In this document: positions 1-10,411 of the stretch, piece after piece
Numbering within the stretch: the stretch's first letter is position 1
How the letters are laid out: each line of letters opens with the position of its first letter
Assembly: GCA_002005505.1 (NCBI GenBank)
Contig: KV908464.1
Span: forward strand, 260,157 to 295,156
Direction: 5' to 3'
From: Botryococcus braunii
Lineage: Eukaryota; Chlorophyta; Trebouxiophyceae
DNA: 35,000 nucleotides
Translations under genes and position numbers: made by a program
The notes under the pieces: generated by a model
The model's database searches: none
What the model saw: only the letters and a program-made list of their open reading frames with translations
Told to the model about the DNA's origin: nothing

Positions 1-2
1 TT

Positions 3-1946
3 ACACACCCGGGGGATCCTTACTCACGAAACCTGTTAAGTCATGTCATTGCGGACATTTTTGCTATGGCGCTTAGACAACGTACCATACCGGCGGAGTC
101 AAATGTATGTTTGGTGACACCGGTATATAAGAAAGGGGACGCGTATAACAGAGGAAATTATCGTCCCATTGCCGTGGGCGAATCTCTTATGAGGTTGTAT
201 GCCAACGTGTTGAACTCGCGTCTGGTATCTTACTTGGAGAAGTACCGTTTGCGTGTTGATTGCCAAACAGGCTTCCGTCCTGAAATGTCCACCACCCATC
301 ATCTGTTTGTTATACAACACCTCATAGATTGGGCAATGGGCATCACTCCACTGCATTTTGCATTCCTGGACCTCTCTAAAGCTTACGACAGGGTATCGCG
401 TCTTAAGTTAGAGCATATTTTGGAGCAGTTGGGAATCCAAGGGGATTTTCTTTATGCTACTCAAGCTGTAATAGACAGTACAGTTTTGGCGATCAAGATT
501 GAGGGCAAACATGGGGGGTTGTTTAAATCAAGTGCGGGTGTTCCTCAAGGGTGCCCCATTAGCCCTACACTATTTGGAATTATGTCGGATGGACTCCCCC
601 GATATCTTGCACACCATTGTCCCACGGCTGGCCTTCAGCTACCTGATGGCACACGTTTAAATATAATACGTATCCAAGTGCTAGGTTTTGCGGACGATTT
701 TGTTCTCGTCGCGCCTACAGTTGAGGACCTACAGGTGTTGGTGAATGCTACTCAAGAATGGTGTAAGAGTATGCACATGCGCCTAAATGGGGCCAAGACG
801 CAATACCTTTCAGTAAATCCAGACCCTCGGACACCCTCTACCTCTCTAGAGGTTGCAGGGGTTAGAATTGGTCCGGTACAGGAGGTTAAATACCTTGGAT
901 TACAGATTCATGCCAAGAATGGCCTTCAAGCCGGCATTAAGAACCTCGAGCAGAGGTTCTGGATAGCATGGGAAGACCTTACTAGAGCTTATAGCAATCT
1001 CGGTTGCAACATGTCAATGATGCTCATGACAGAACTGTACTTAGCTTGCCTACCACCCCTCATCTCCTATGGATGTGAAGTCTGGGCATTCAGATGCTTT
1101 CAAGGCAGACAATTGTCTTCGGGAAAACCTAGTAGTATACCCCTATTGGATGCGCACAAGCGGGTCCTAGCTCAGATTTTGGGGGTGCGTCGGACAATCC
1201 CTGAGGAAATAATCAATTGTGAATTAAACATATTTTCTTTGTGGTCAACTTGGATCTTACGTATGGCCAGGTTTTGGAACAATATAGCGGCCATGAGACC
1301 TGATTCATTACACTACAAGGTCCTCATGCATGACATTAGGTTGGCAATAGTAGAAGGCCGAGAAACGTTTTCGGGTACCCTTATGCAACAACTTAAGAAA
1401 CTAGGATACTATATAGCTGACCATGTGCGGTTTGATAGAGCCTTGCAGATTGACATTTCACAGGTAAAGGATCTGTTAGACCGTAAAAGTGACATGATAT
1501 GGGATGACCTGGACATCTCCCCTCGCACTTGTGCATCCCCAAGAGCCTTATTCTGCAGATACCAAAGGTGGTTCGCACGTCCGCCTCATGTGCCACGGCG
1601 TAAGAGTGCGCTCAAACTCCACCTTCCTAATTGTACATTGCGGACCTTTATGCGATTTAGATTAGGGTGTCATGACCTTCCTATTGATAAAGGTAGACAA
1701 CAAGGCATCCCTCGAGACCAGAGGATTTGCACGAGGTGCTCCTTAGAGCTCGTTGGTGATGAACATCATCTGTTGTTCACCTGTCCGGCTGTACAACATG
1801 TACGGCAACAATTTATGCATCTCTTTCAACAAAGGAGTCGATCTGTACAGACGTTTATGTGGCAAGAAGACCTTGAAGGGGTTGCCAAATTTGTGACTAG
1901 AGCATTGGAGAGCTACCTCACTCTCCCAGGTGCTGTGCGACCTTAG
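3..1946 (+). CDS. LINE-A ORF2, 3' part: reverse transcriptase plus C-terminal zinc finger (partial at left edge)
   Basis: This is the reverse transcriptase part of a non-LTR retrotransposon, which copies element RNA at a nicked target. The frame is open from base 3, so the ATG at 66 is not the true start and the protein continues off the left edge. Numbering from that ATG, the fingers region has NYRPIAV (about 31-37), motif A is FLDLSKAYDRV (100-110), motif B is GVPQGCPISPTLFG (about 157) and motif C is FADDF (about 207). A long thumb follows, then a zf-RVT-type finger CTRC-x7-GDEHH-x4-C near residue 555. The frame reaches TAG at 1944-1946 with no lesion. The endonuclease and ORF1 would lie outside the window. 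It is homologous to LINE-B at 10577-13480 but clearly diverged, so it is a second family or an old branch. Family assignment is firm; clade is inferred. Confidence 0.93.
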   Translation, partial: THPGDPYSRNLLSHVIADIFAMALRQRTIPAESNVCLVTPVYKKGDAYNRGNYRPIAVGESLMRLYANVLNSRLVSYLEKYRLRVDCQTGFRPEMSTTHHLFVIQHLIDWAMGITPLHFAFLDLSKAYDRVSRLKLEHILEQLGIQGDFLYATQAVIDSTVLAIKIEGKHGGLFKSSAGVPQGCPISPTLFGIMSDGLPRYLAHHCPTAGLQLPDGTRLNIIRIQVLGFADDFVLVAPTVEDLQVLVNATQEWCKSMHMRLNGAKTQYLSVNPDPRTPSTSLEVAGVRIGPVQEVKYLGLQIHAKNGLQAGIKNLEQRFWIAWEDLTRAYSNLGCNMSMMLMTELYLACLPPLISYGCEVWAFRCFQGRQLSSGKPSSIPLLDAHKRVLAQILGVRRTIPEEIINCELNIFSLWSTWILRMARFWNNIAAMRPDSLHYKVLMHDIRLAIVEGRETFSGTLMQQLKKLGYYIADHVRFDRALQIDISQVKDLLDRKSDMIWDDLDISPRTCASPRALFCRYQRWFARPPHVPRRKSALKLHLPNCTLRTFMRFRLGCHDLPIDKGRQQGIPRDQRICTRCSLELVGDEHHLLFTCPAVQHVRQQFMHLFQQRSRSVQTFMWQEDLEGVAKFVTRALESYLTLPGAVRP

Positions 1947-2040
1947 TTGGCTAAGATATGGGTCATTCATTGTACTGCCGTCCTCTTCAGCCCTAGTGGC
2001 TGGTCTTTGGATGTAATCTTCCTTCCTTCCTTCCTTCCCA
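1947..2040 (+). mobile_element. LINE-A 3' UTR and tail
   Basis: About 90 bases follow the ORF2 stop. A small hairpin is visible (AGCC 1989-1992, loop CTAGT, GGCT 1998-2001), followed by TTTGGATGTAAT and a (TTCC)n tail at about 2019-2038. The same order (small stem, GGCTGG, GATGTAAT-like block, T/C-rich simple repeat) ends four other LINE tails in this window, which marks this as the real 3' end of the element. Such 3' stem-loops are known in some LINEs as the site bound by the reverse transcriptase; that role is inferred here. Confidence 0.8.
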
Positions 2041-3307
2041 GTGCAACCTCCAAAGAAGAGCAACAACAAGCTTGGCCCCATTCTAAACCCCCACGGGAGG
2101 CCTTCATAAACTTTCTCTCTTTGTTCATATCGCTTATTGTGTCTTGCAACTATTGTTATTCCGAGACAAGTATGTCAACGGAGCTCGATATGCCCAGGCT
2201 TTCGTCGTGGGACTCTTGACTTCATTTTAGTGGACTGAAATTTGGGAACCGCATGTATGTGACTTCGACGGTAATTGTCAGGTCTCCGATAAGCGGGCAA
2301 TGGTGTTGTTAATATCGGTGTTCCTTCTACTCGCGATACCCATGGAACCCCAGAGCCGTGTAGTGAATATTACACCCAGCAGTTTGGCTGCTGGAAATCA
2401 GCATAGGGTAGAGCATCATTCTCGACATTCCGAGGCGCGCAGTCAAGAGGGTATGTATTTACTTCTTCAATGGTCCATCCTACATACATCGTTGCCCGTG
2501 AGGTAATGCCTTCGCACCACTCAGAGGATATGCAATAGTTGAGACATATGAAGTAATTATTTCATCTTATGTTGGTGTTTGCCGCTGGCATTTCACCTGC
2601 CCCTCTTATGGTGGCTTTCACACGTACTATCTTTGCTCTTAAGTCCCAGCGTGCGAAACACTATTGATGTCATGAATGTTCCTCATGATCATGCAAGGAG
2701 TGGTATATCCTAGGTGGATGCACACCAAGTAAGAGCGACTGCATCACAGTTAGGAACTCTGTTTGAAGCCAATCCTTCTATGGAATAGCTGAGCTGCTAG
2801 ACAACTGTCCCGGCGACGTCTCATGGATAGCAAGAGAGGGCATCCATTCCCTAACGTCAGAGTTCCCCATGTTCGCAAGGGTCCTCAAGCTTGCATTGCT
2901 GGAGGTGCAACGGGATCCCGGACATGGTGCCTCGACATCCTCACAAGCTCATCCATGGCCTCAAAACCTTGTAGGGAATACCTTTGGAACTTCTGGCCCA
3001 TCATCAAGTACGCCGTTCCAGGCTACGTCTCATGGATAATAGCAGACGGCATCCATTTCCTATAGTCAGAGATCCCTGTGCTTGCCAGGCACCTCGAGTT
3101 CGCAACGTAATTCCAACTCCTATTACAACCATGTAGTCAGTGTCTTCCAGGCTCTACTCCCACCATCACCATCCCACCCACCCACCATCACATACCCACG
3201 AGCTACCATCACCATTTATGCACAATTGTGACTCACTCCACCTTCACGTATCGCCAAAGGCCGGGGCTGAAGCTGGCTCTTTTCGCCAGCAATACTCGTC
3301 TAGGTCT
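2041..3307. other. Non-coding stretch with one imperfect direct repeat
   Basis: No supported gene is seen; the open frames are short and have no recognisable motif. Two imperfect direct repeats of about 80 bases lie at about 2813-2895 and 3022-3104. Both start with GC-x-ACGTCTCATGGATA and share GGCATCCATT and further blocks. A C/A-rich run of CCACCATCACC-like words lies at about 3160-3215. Confidence 0.6.
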
Positions 3308-3513
3308 AGCCTGTGCTGACAGAGGCTACCAGGGCGTCCTGCTTGATGGGGATTGCGGCCCGAGCGGCATGCCGGCAGGCCTGACTGGATCTAGAGAGCT
3401 TCATGATGACGGGCAGCGGCAGCCCCGGGAACACATGGATGAACAGTGCGTGCGGTATCGCGCTTAGAGGCCCACATCTTCTGTCACGTCCGAGGACGAC
3501 GATGCCGGCTCCA
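3308..3513 (-). pseudogene. Truncated, frameshifted copy of the 335-aa gene
   Basis: On the minus strand the ATG at 3511-3513 matches the start of the gene at 9524. After about 15 codons copy A lacks one G of a GGG run (about 3469-3472; the intact copy reads AGAGGGCCC), which shifts the frame into a stop. The downstream frame still encodes IPHALFIHVFPGLPLPVIMK and the following residues up to the duplication edge at 3308, where similarity ends after about 68 codons. It is therefore broken both by frameshift and by loss of the last three quarters. Any open frame starting further upstream (about 3536) uses a different frame and is not the gene. Confidence 0.8.
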
Positions 3514-4371
3514 TGGCTCTGAAGGAGCACGCTCACCTTTGGACATGTTCATGTCAAACTTCACTAACCCAAGCTTGCCCGGTCCATGCATTCCATCACC
3601 ACGGTTCTAAACTGTACCATCTTAAGCTGTTGTTATACCAACATCCCATGTGCACGCGCGCGCTCTCTCTCTCTCTCTCTCCCTCCTCCCTCACTAACCC
3701 CCCCCCCACCCTCCTCCCTCTCTCAACGCGATTTTGAAGAAAATAAGCCAACGGCCGTATCCATCTTAGTACTACTCGAACTTTGCTCTGTGACGTCCCC
3801 ATGCATATGCGCAACACCTTCCTGTTCAGGGTTGCTATTGACACTGTGGAACATCTAAATATCATCAAAACACGACCGTCACGAGTTCAACAACGTAAGA
3901 TTTCATCATTTTAGTAAGTTTTCATCATCCAGTGTGTTTGAAAACTGGGTGTTTAAGGTGAGTGACATTTCCAGTGCGTGCGGATACAACGTGTAGTTGA
4001 TGTAACCCACGTACATAACCCATGCTTTAAACCTTACAAAATCAGAAACCTTGGCGTCATAAGCTCGTCATAAATCGTCTAAGAGAACGCAATTAGATCT
4101 CGGTAACAATGAATCAATCATTCGCATATCGCACCTCCGTCCTCGCTGACAACTCGATCGCGTCCTATACCGCCACGCCAACAGTATAAAATTCTTCTCC
4201 CCAGCAAGGGACACTGCCGTTGTGTAACTGTGTCTCTTGCTCTGGCCACCGCTTGGCTGCTGTGATTCGGAAAAGGGTGAATATTTGGAAGTTCTAGCAG
4301 CCAGGATCGCGGCGTGTTCTATGAGCATCGGTCGTAAACTACAGGAAAACAAAGGTGGCGGCGAGACTACT
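3308..4371. repeat. Segmental duplication, copy A
   Basis: This 1.06-kb block is collinear and highly similar to 9317-10383. Both copies begin at AGCCTGTGCTGAC and end at GGCGGCGAGACTACT, with scattered substitutions and small indels (for example in the CT run at about 3661-3690 and a short insertion present only in the other copy near 9765). It carries the first 65-70 codons and the upstream flank of the gene at 8517-9524. Sequence outside the ends is unrelated between the copies. Confidence 0.9.
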
Positions 4372-4445
4372 AAGGAAAAAGGAAGATGGGGGCGAGAGCC
4401 CTGAACTCCCGCCTTTGGGCTGGGTTGATGTAATCTTTCTTCGTT
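4372..4445 (+). mobile_element. Severely 5'-truncated LINE tail (LINE-B type)
   Basis: The segment GCCTTTGGGCTGGGTTGATG at 4411-4430, followed by TAATCTTTCTTC, matches almost base for base the minus-strand 3' end of LINE-B (10412-10450). It starts directly at the right edge of duplication copy A, with about 40 bases of possible 3' UTR before the match. This is what a LINE copy looks like when reverse transcription stopped after a few dozen bases. Exact insertion ends and a target duplication were not resolved. Confidence 0.65.
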
Positions 4446-4513
4446 ACAAGAGTGGAGTGAAAAAGACCTGCCCAATGTTCAGGGACCCAAACCCAAATGT
4501 TTCAAGCTATGAG

Positions 4514-5478
4514 TCACACCCGGCGAGCGGCCAGCTGGCGACCCACAGCCGCCGCAATGATGAAACTGACCCGACGAATGACAAAACATCCCTCCTCATC
4601 TTCTTGAGCAATGATGGCTTGGTTCAAAAGCCCCTGGAGCCTCTGCAACAAGGCCAGCGCATCAGCATGCAACCCTCCCAATGTTTCAAAAGCGAAGGCT
4701 TGGAAAGCCATAGGCGGCTGCTGACGCGACAACAAGACGGCATAGCGGATCTTCTTGTCTTGGGCAGCGCGCGCGGCGGCCCCACCCGGCACGAAGTGCA
4801 GCAAGTTGGCAACTGTGAGTGGGGAAGAGCCAACGATGTCGATATAAAGGTCACACCCCCCCTCCCACGCATGGAGGCGGAGGTCTGCGCGACGGCGCTC
4901 CTGGCCAGGGACAGGGGTGGGAAAGGCGGGTTCCCGGGTGACCCGTTGACGAGCTGAGGTAAGGACAGCGTCCAGGCCATTACGAACGGAGTAATGTCGG
5001 CCGACAATGGCAACACCCCCCCTGAGGTGCAGTGGACCGCGTGGTCGCCCCAGTCATCCAACTCCCTCAAGCAGCACGGGCATTGGGAGCCAGGCTGGAA
5101 AATGGGGATCAAGAGCTGGTACTGAAGGCGGCAGCGGAACGACTCAGGGGGCATGGTCTGCTGCAAATGGGGAACTGGGAGAGCCAACAGCCAATCAGAC
5201 GCTCCCGGCTGTGTAAGAGATTGAAGCACAGCACGGTCGCGATCCGAGCGAGCAGGGTCATCAAGAACCTCCCGGTATGCGCGTTGAGACAAGGGTTTGG
5301 ACAGCCGGGCTTGCACTTTGCTGCGGACAAAATCCGGATCCTCGAAGAGCGCCGCATTGAAATCAGGAACAAGGGCGCAGTAGTCAGCCTTGGCAGCTAG
5401 GGTAGCGGGGACAAGAGGGGCAGTGGATGTCCCCAGAAGCGGTCCTGAAGGGGGGCGGTGTGCGTGACGCCCCGACAC
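4514..5478 (-). pseudogene. R2-like non-LTR element C-terminus (zinc knuckle plus restriction-like endonuclease), frameshifted
   Basis: The minus-strand frame from 5478 (no ATG, so a 5'-truncated fragment) carries the conserved ending of an algal/plant non-LTR element. It includes SDWLLALPVPHLQQTMPPES, then a zinc knuckle CPCCLRELDDWGDHAVHC (about 5095-5040). After a run of seven C on the plus strand (5016-5022) homology jumps to another frame, which stays open to the TGA at 4514-4516. That frame shows RHYSVRN, an Arg-Ala-Asp motif (RRADLRL), CDLYIDIVGSSP, KKIRYAVLL and the terminal VGRQLAARR. CCHC followed by RHN, R-P/A-D and D is the order seen in restriction-like endonucleases of R2-type elements; that assignment is inferred. 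A single 1-base change in the homopolymer explains the break. The reverse transcriptase domain is absent. Confidence 0.75.
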
Positions 5479-5830
5479 TCAACCCGACACTCCCTGAAAC
5501 CCCGACACTCCCGGCAGTGTGACCCATGGGTGTGACCTATTTCCCTCACCCAGCATGACTAATAAGGAATGCCCGGGAAACCAAGAAATAGCAGGTCAGA
5601 TTGGGCCCAGACCTACGGTTACCTGCCCCTAACCCCCACCCCTCAAGAATTAGATCAAACCCTCTGTCTGAAGAGCTAACAAACCCCACAGCACAAACAA
5701 CCCCCACAGCCCAACGAAGGGTGAAAGTGTGAAGTTTAATGTTTAATGTTTAATGTTTCAAGTATGTATCAATTTCAAGTATGTATAGTACCATTGATAC
5801 ATGCTATGTATATCAGCATCGTATTTTGTG
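5479..5830. other. Non-coding, with short tandem repeats
   Basis: No gene is seen. CCCGACACTC-type words recur three times at about 5480-5515. TTTAATG is repeated in tandem at about 5735-5756, followed by two copies of TTTCAAGTATGTAT at about 5756 and 5773. Confidence 0.6.
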
Positions 5831-6660
<830 letters not shown>

Positions 6661-6662
6661 GA

Positions 6663-6726
6663 GTAGTACTGAGTCGTACTACGACTCGTACGGTGCAAGT
6701 CGTAGGACGACTCGTATGGTGCAAGA
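6663..6726. repeat. Short palindrome and 26-base tandem repeat
   Basis: GTAGTACTGAGTCGTACTAC (6663-6682) is an inverted repeat with 7-base arms. It runs into two tandem copies of ACGACTCGTA-Y-GGTGCAAG at about 6680 and 6706. The core AGTAGTACTGAGTCGTACT recurs at 10389-10407, beside the end of duplication copy B. Confidence 0.7.
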
Positions 6727-6918
6727 ACAACGGGCCACACGAGGTAGCCAAACGAAGACCAAACACAGAACGGAGCAAACGAAAAGAGGAAAGGGGAGGG
6801 GGGGATAGGAGGCAGCCACAGACGGGGCTGCGGCCAAGTCACAGCATCCGGCATAATGTTGAACTAGAAGGTGCACGTGTATGGGTTTGGGCCCAACCTT
6901 GGGTTCACGTGATATATA

Positions 6919-6990
6919 TTGACGATACATGTATTCTACACAGTTGTATCGTCAACCCTGGCTGGTACTGGATATTACATTTCCTTTCTT
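6919..6990 (+). mobile_element. Hairpin followed by a LINE-type tail
   Basis: An 11-base inverted repeat, TTGACGATACA (6919-6929) and TGTATCGTCAA (6945-6955), is followed at once by CCTGGCTGGTACTGGATATT and ACATTTCCTTTCTT. This is the same layout as the LINE-A tail and the tail at 32473-32512, so I read it as a severely truncated LINE copy. Whether the 11-base stem belongs to the element or to the target is not known. Confidence 0.5.
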
Positions 6991-7420
6991 AAGAGTCCTT
7001 CCTTCTTTCCATTCCTAGAATAACCCTCCTTCCTAAAGGGTTGGAGGCCAAAAAGGGTAAAGGACGCATGACCCGGCACACGCGGAGAGATTATCTAAGC
7101 ACCACCAACATTCCCCGTGGCCTCAGCACATACACGACACAATTTTTCTTTCGTTTTAATGATGATGTTGTGCAGGCTTCCACTTGAGAGTTACCAACTG
7201 TTTTGGTGTCACAGTGCACTACCAGGGAGTAAGTTGCATAAGCTAAGGCATCTTCAAGCACGGGACGACTTCGCTGTGTGAACAACAGGTGTGCTATTGC
7301 ATGGTGCATCATGAATATACGCATATCTACCTTGGTTGTCTTCAAGATGTCACAGGACGAGCATTGAGGAGACTAATTACCTCCCATGCTACTGACTAGT
7401 GCCATTAAACAAGAAGATCC
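6991..7420. other. Non-coding stretch
   Basis: No supported gene. A small inverted repeat AACCCT/AGGGTT lies at about 7021-7042. Nothing else stands out. Confidence 0.4.
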
Positions 7421-7516
7421 AATACTAAGTAGGCCCTGCGCAGCGTGCGAGAACTCTAGAGACACCGTCAATGACGTGTCGAGTTCTCGCACGCTGCGCA
7501 GGGCCTACTTAGTATT
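7421..7516. repeat. Perfect 36-bp inverted repeat (foldback hairpin)
   Basis: The left arm 7421-7456 is the exact reverse complement of the right arm 7481-7516. Both contain AAGTAGGCCCTGCGCAGCGT or its complement. The 24-base loop (7457-7480) can itself pair (GACAC-C-GTCA with TGAC-GTGTC), so nearly all 96 bases form one hairpin. Candidate explanations are a small foldback/MITE-type element, a young miRNA-like or siRNA hairpin locus, or a replication or assembly inversion. No open reading frame, transposase or clear target duplication was seen. Confidence 0.9.
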
Positions 7517-7754
7517 AAATTTTGTGCTACAGGGGGCACAGGTGCCAACCATCCATCTAGGACCCTTTCTGAGCATGTCTTGTAATTGAATTTCTACAAG
7601 TGTTTTTACATGTCTGCATTCAGTGCTTTGATCCCTTTAGAGGAGATCGTGGCCCAAAGCACGTCAGGAGTCATTTCCTTATTCTTGCAATCCGAAGGGC
7701 TTTTAAAAATTTCCATGCACAACTAATCCTCAATCTGCGTACATAAGTCTCCAA

Positions 7755-8144
7755 ATGAGGAAACATGAATCTGAAGGGAAAGGGGTCACCCCTGGACACA
7801 CAACATATGATCAAAGAAAGGGTCTACTTTTGTTGCACATGATCCAACCCCCTCGTCGCCAGTTCACACTCTCCAGTCCAGAAAACCCCGGTGCACATCG
7901 GGATGTCCATAGCAACACTCATGTCCACCGTCACTGTGTCCCAGCAGCGTGTGAGGTTGCCTTCCCATATATACCATTCCCCCAACCGGATGAACACTGC
8001 TACAATGCCGCATATGCATTTGGACGCCTGGATGATGCTCACATGAACTCATCCCGGATCCTAGTGCCGACATATGCCCCTGACTTTCATGCTTGTGGCG
8101 CACCAGAACTTCAAAGACAATACTGGAACTGCCATGTAGACTAA
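7755..8144 (+). CDS. Hypothetical 129-codon open frame, doubtful
   Basis: An ATG-initiated frame of 129 codons ends in TAG. It has no recognised domain, no signal peptide and no membrane segment; it is rich in His and Pro (for example HSNTHVHRHC). It overlaps open frames of similar size on the other strand, so it may be chance. No neighbouring gene or repeat gives context. I list it only because it is the longest open frame in about 1.5 kb that has no recognised element. Confidence 0.15.
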   Translation: MRKHESEGKGVTPGHTTYDQRKGLLLLHMIQPPRRQFTLSSPENPGAHRDVHSNTHVHRHCVPAACEVAFPYIPFPQPDEHCYNAAYAFGRLDDAHMNSSRILVPTYAPDFHACGAPELQRQYWNCHVD

Positions 8145-8399
8145 CGCATAATGGGCTCAAGTTTTAAAACAGATTTGATAAGTCCACTATTACAGGTCAT
8201 TCAACACAGGCTAAGTGGTGAACACTTTGGGAGAGCTCAAAGACGGCCGGACCCAGTCTCTTCGCCATGCCCGGCGGTGCTGAGACCTCAAAGTGGGGAG
8301 TGGGCTCATGTAATCCAAAAGAGGAGGGCAGGTACCCATGCAGAGCCCCATGTGGGCCACGAACATACACATTAAACCTCCAAGACACAAAGTTATTAT

Positions 8400-8570
8400 T
8401 ACCCAGAGGTCCATCAGGCAAACACCCGTAGCTCCGTCAAGCAAATACCCTAGAGGTCCGTCACGCAAATAACCTACAGGGCCCTCAGGAAAACCCCCCC
8501 TGGAGTTCCAACGCTATCATATGACCGCCTCATGTTCCAACAATATCATATTGACCGTCTCAACTAGAGA
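8400..8570. repeat. Degenerate short tandem repeats
   Basis: About four diverged units of 23-25 bases of the form ACCC-TAGAGGTCCGTCA-GCAAAT run from about 8401 to 8497. They are followed by two copies of TATCATAT-(T)-GACCG-Y-CTCA at about 8516 and 8547. The second pair covers the 3' end of the gene on the minus strand. Confidence 0.6.
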
Positions 8571-9524
8571 GGGTAGGTCAACCGGCAACCCTAAACCTCC
8601 ATGAACCAAAAGCGCTCGAGCTTCGTGAGGCCAGTGCTCTGGAATAGAGGAGCCAAATGAAAGCCATCTTACAATTTTTAACCCCACTGCCCTGGCCACA
8701 GCCCGCCAGTCCCAGCCAGACACCCGGCCGGCCCCAGGCAGAGTTTCACAACGCCGCTCTCGAAGCTCCAGGCGGGGACCATCCTGGCCAGTCTCCCACT
8801 GGTCTGCATACTGGTATTCCCCCTGGTCTACCCGCCGCCAAAGAGTGATGCGCGAGGCGAGAATGATGGCCGCACACTGGCATGGCGACTTGAATGGGGC
8901 ATAAAAACTGAGACGGTCAGCCTGCCAAGCACGCTGGAAGAACAGGAGCAGTGCTTGCCCGTCCTCCACTCCCTCACAATACTTGACAGAAACATGGATG
9001 CTCTTACCGGCCATCCTCCCCTTAACTGAATGCCACTCGTACTTGAATACAATCCGAAAAACCTCAGCACCCCTGAGGCGGGAATTGACAGTCAGCTGCA
9101 ACTCCCGCACTCCAACCCTCCCAACCCTCCATGAAAAGAGCCATACCGAGAGACCCGGCTTACATTGCGTCTTCAAGGTGTCACGCGTAAAGGTGCCGTC
9201 TGGGGCAAAATACAAGGAGGTCTCGCGACAATAATCCATCAGCACAGGGTTTGCACCCGTGAAGCGCTCCACCAACGGCATCACCCACCCCAGCTGCTCC
9301 GGGGAGAAAACCCTGCAGCCTGTGCTGACAGAGGCCACCAGGGCGTCCTGCTTGATGGGGATTGCGGCCCGGGCGGCATGCCGGCAGTCCTGACTGGATC
9401 TAGAGAGCTTCATGATAACGGGCAGCGGCAGCCCCGGGAACACATGGATGAACAGTGCGTGCGGTATCGTGCTTAGAGGGCCCACATCTTCTGTCACGTC
9501 CGAGGACGACGATGCCGGCTCCAT
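8517..9524 (-). CDS. Unrecognised 335-aa protein (single-exon open frame, partly duplicated)
   Basis: An uninterrupted ATG-initiated frame (ATG at 9522-9524) encodes 335 residues. I do not recognise the family. The N-terminus is Ser-rich and acidic (EPASSSSDVTEDV). It is followed by FIHVFPGLPLPVIMKLSRSS and a Cys/His/Arg-rich helix-like stretch, which faintly recalls an F-box but is not convincing. The rest mixes Trp-rich and basic stretches (VWLFSWRVGRVGV, WQADRLSFYAPFK, WDWRAVARAV). There is no signal peptide or clear membrane span. The first 70 codons and about 860 upstream bases are duplicated at 3308-4371. It lies next to the LINE-B 3' end. It may be a host gene, a gene fragment carried with the duplication, or an ORF of an unrecognised element. 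The long frame in a region full of stops argues for past coding function; expression is unknown. Confidence 0.55.
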   Translation of the reverse strand: MEPASSSSDVTEDVGPLSTIPHALFIHVFPGLPLPVIMKLSRSSQDCRHAARAAIPIKQDALVASVSTGCRVFSPEQLGWVMPLVERFTGANPVLMDYCRETSLYFAPDGTFTRDTLKTQCKPGLSVWLFSWRVGRVGVRELQLTVNSRLRGAEVFRIVFKYEWHSVKGRMAGKSIHVSVKYCEGVEDGQALLLFFQRAWQADRLSFYAPFKSPCQCAAIILASRITLWRRVDQGEYQYADQWETGQDGPRLELRERRCETLPGAGRVSGWDWRAVARAVGLKIVRWLSFGSSIPEHWPHEARALLVHGGLGLPVDLPSLVETVNMILLEHEAVI

Positions 9525-10383
9525 GGCCCTGAAGGAACACGCTCACCTCTAGACATGTTCATGTCAACCTTCACAAGCCAGGCTTGGCCGGTCCATGCAT
9601 TCCATCACCACGGTTCTGAACTGTACCATCTTAAGCTGCTTTTAAACCAACATCCCATGTGCACGCGCGCGCTCTCTCTCTCTCCCTCCTCCCTCACTAA
9701 CCCCCCCCCCCACCCTCCTCCCTCTCAACGCAATTTTGTTGAAAACAAGCCACCGGCCGTGTCCACTTGATAAACCATCTTAGTACTACTCGAACTTTGC
9801 TCTGTAACGTCCCCATGCATATGTCAAACACCTTCCTGTTCAGGGTTGCTATTGACACTGTGGAACATCTAAATATCATCAAGATCACGACCGTCACGAG
9901 TTCGACTAAGTAAGTTTTCATCATTTTAGTAAGTTTTCATCATCCAGTGTGTTTGAAAACTTGGGTGAGGTGAGTGACATTTGCAGTGCTCGCGGATACA
10001 ACGTCTAGTTGATGTAACCCACGTCCATAACTCATGCTTTAGACCTTACAAAATCAAAAACATTGGCGTAATAAGCTCGGCATAAATCGCCTAAGAGAAC
10101 GCAATTAGATCTCGGTAACAATGAATCACTGATTGGCATATCGCACCTCCGTCCTCGCTGACAACTCGATCGCGTTCTATACCGCCACGCCAACAATATA
10201 AAATTCTTCTCCCCAGCAAGGGACGCTGCCGTTGTGTAACTGTGCCTCTTGCTCTGGCCACCGCTTGGCTGCTGTGATTCGGAAAAGGGTGAATGGTTGG
10301 AAGGTCTAGCAGCCAGGATCGCCGCGTATTCTGTGAGCTTCGGTCGTAAACTACAGGAAAAGTAAGGCGGCGGCGAGACTACT
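9317..10383. repeat. Segmental duplication, copy B
   Basis: This is the partner of 3308-4371, including the CT microsatellite at about 9671-9684 and the C-rich run after it. It covers the 5' end and upstream flank of the 335-aa gene, so any promoter of that gene would lie in 9525-10383. It stops at GCGGCGAGACTACT, beside a palindrome-containing spacer (10384-10411) and the 3' end of LINE-B. Confidence 0.9.
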
Positions 10384-10411
10384 GACTCAGTAGTACTGAG
10401 TCGTACTCAGG

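Noticed and set aside
66..68. ATG at 66 as the start of the LINE-A protein
   Set aside because: The frame is open to the window edge, and its upstream residues align with the LINE-B reverse transcriptase lead-in.
4068..4957. Frames of 135 codons (minus) and 200 codons (plus) around 4068-4957
   Set aside because: They overlap the duplication edge, a LINE tail and the R2-like pseudogene read in the wrong strand or frame.
8380..8500. CRISPR-like array
   Set aside because: Units are short, diverged and contiguous without spacers, in eukaryotic DNA; an ordinary degenerate tandem repeat.
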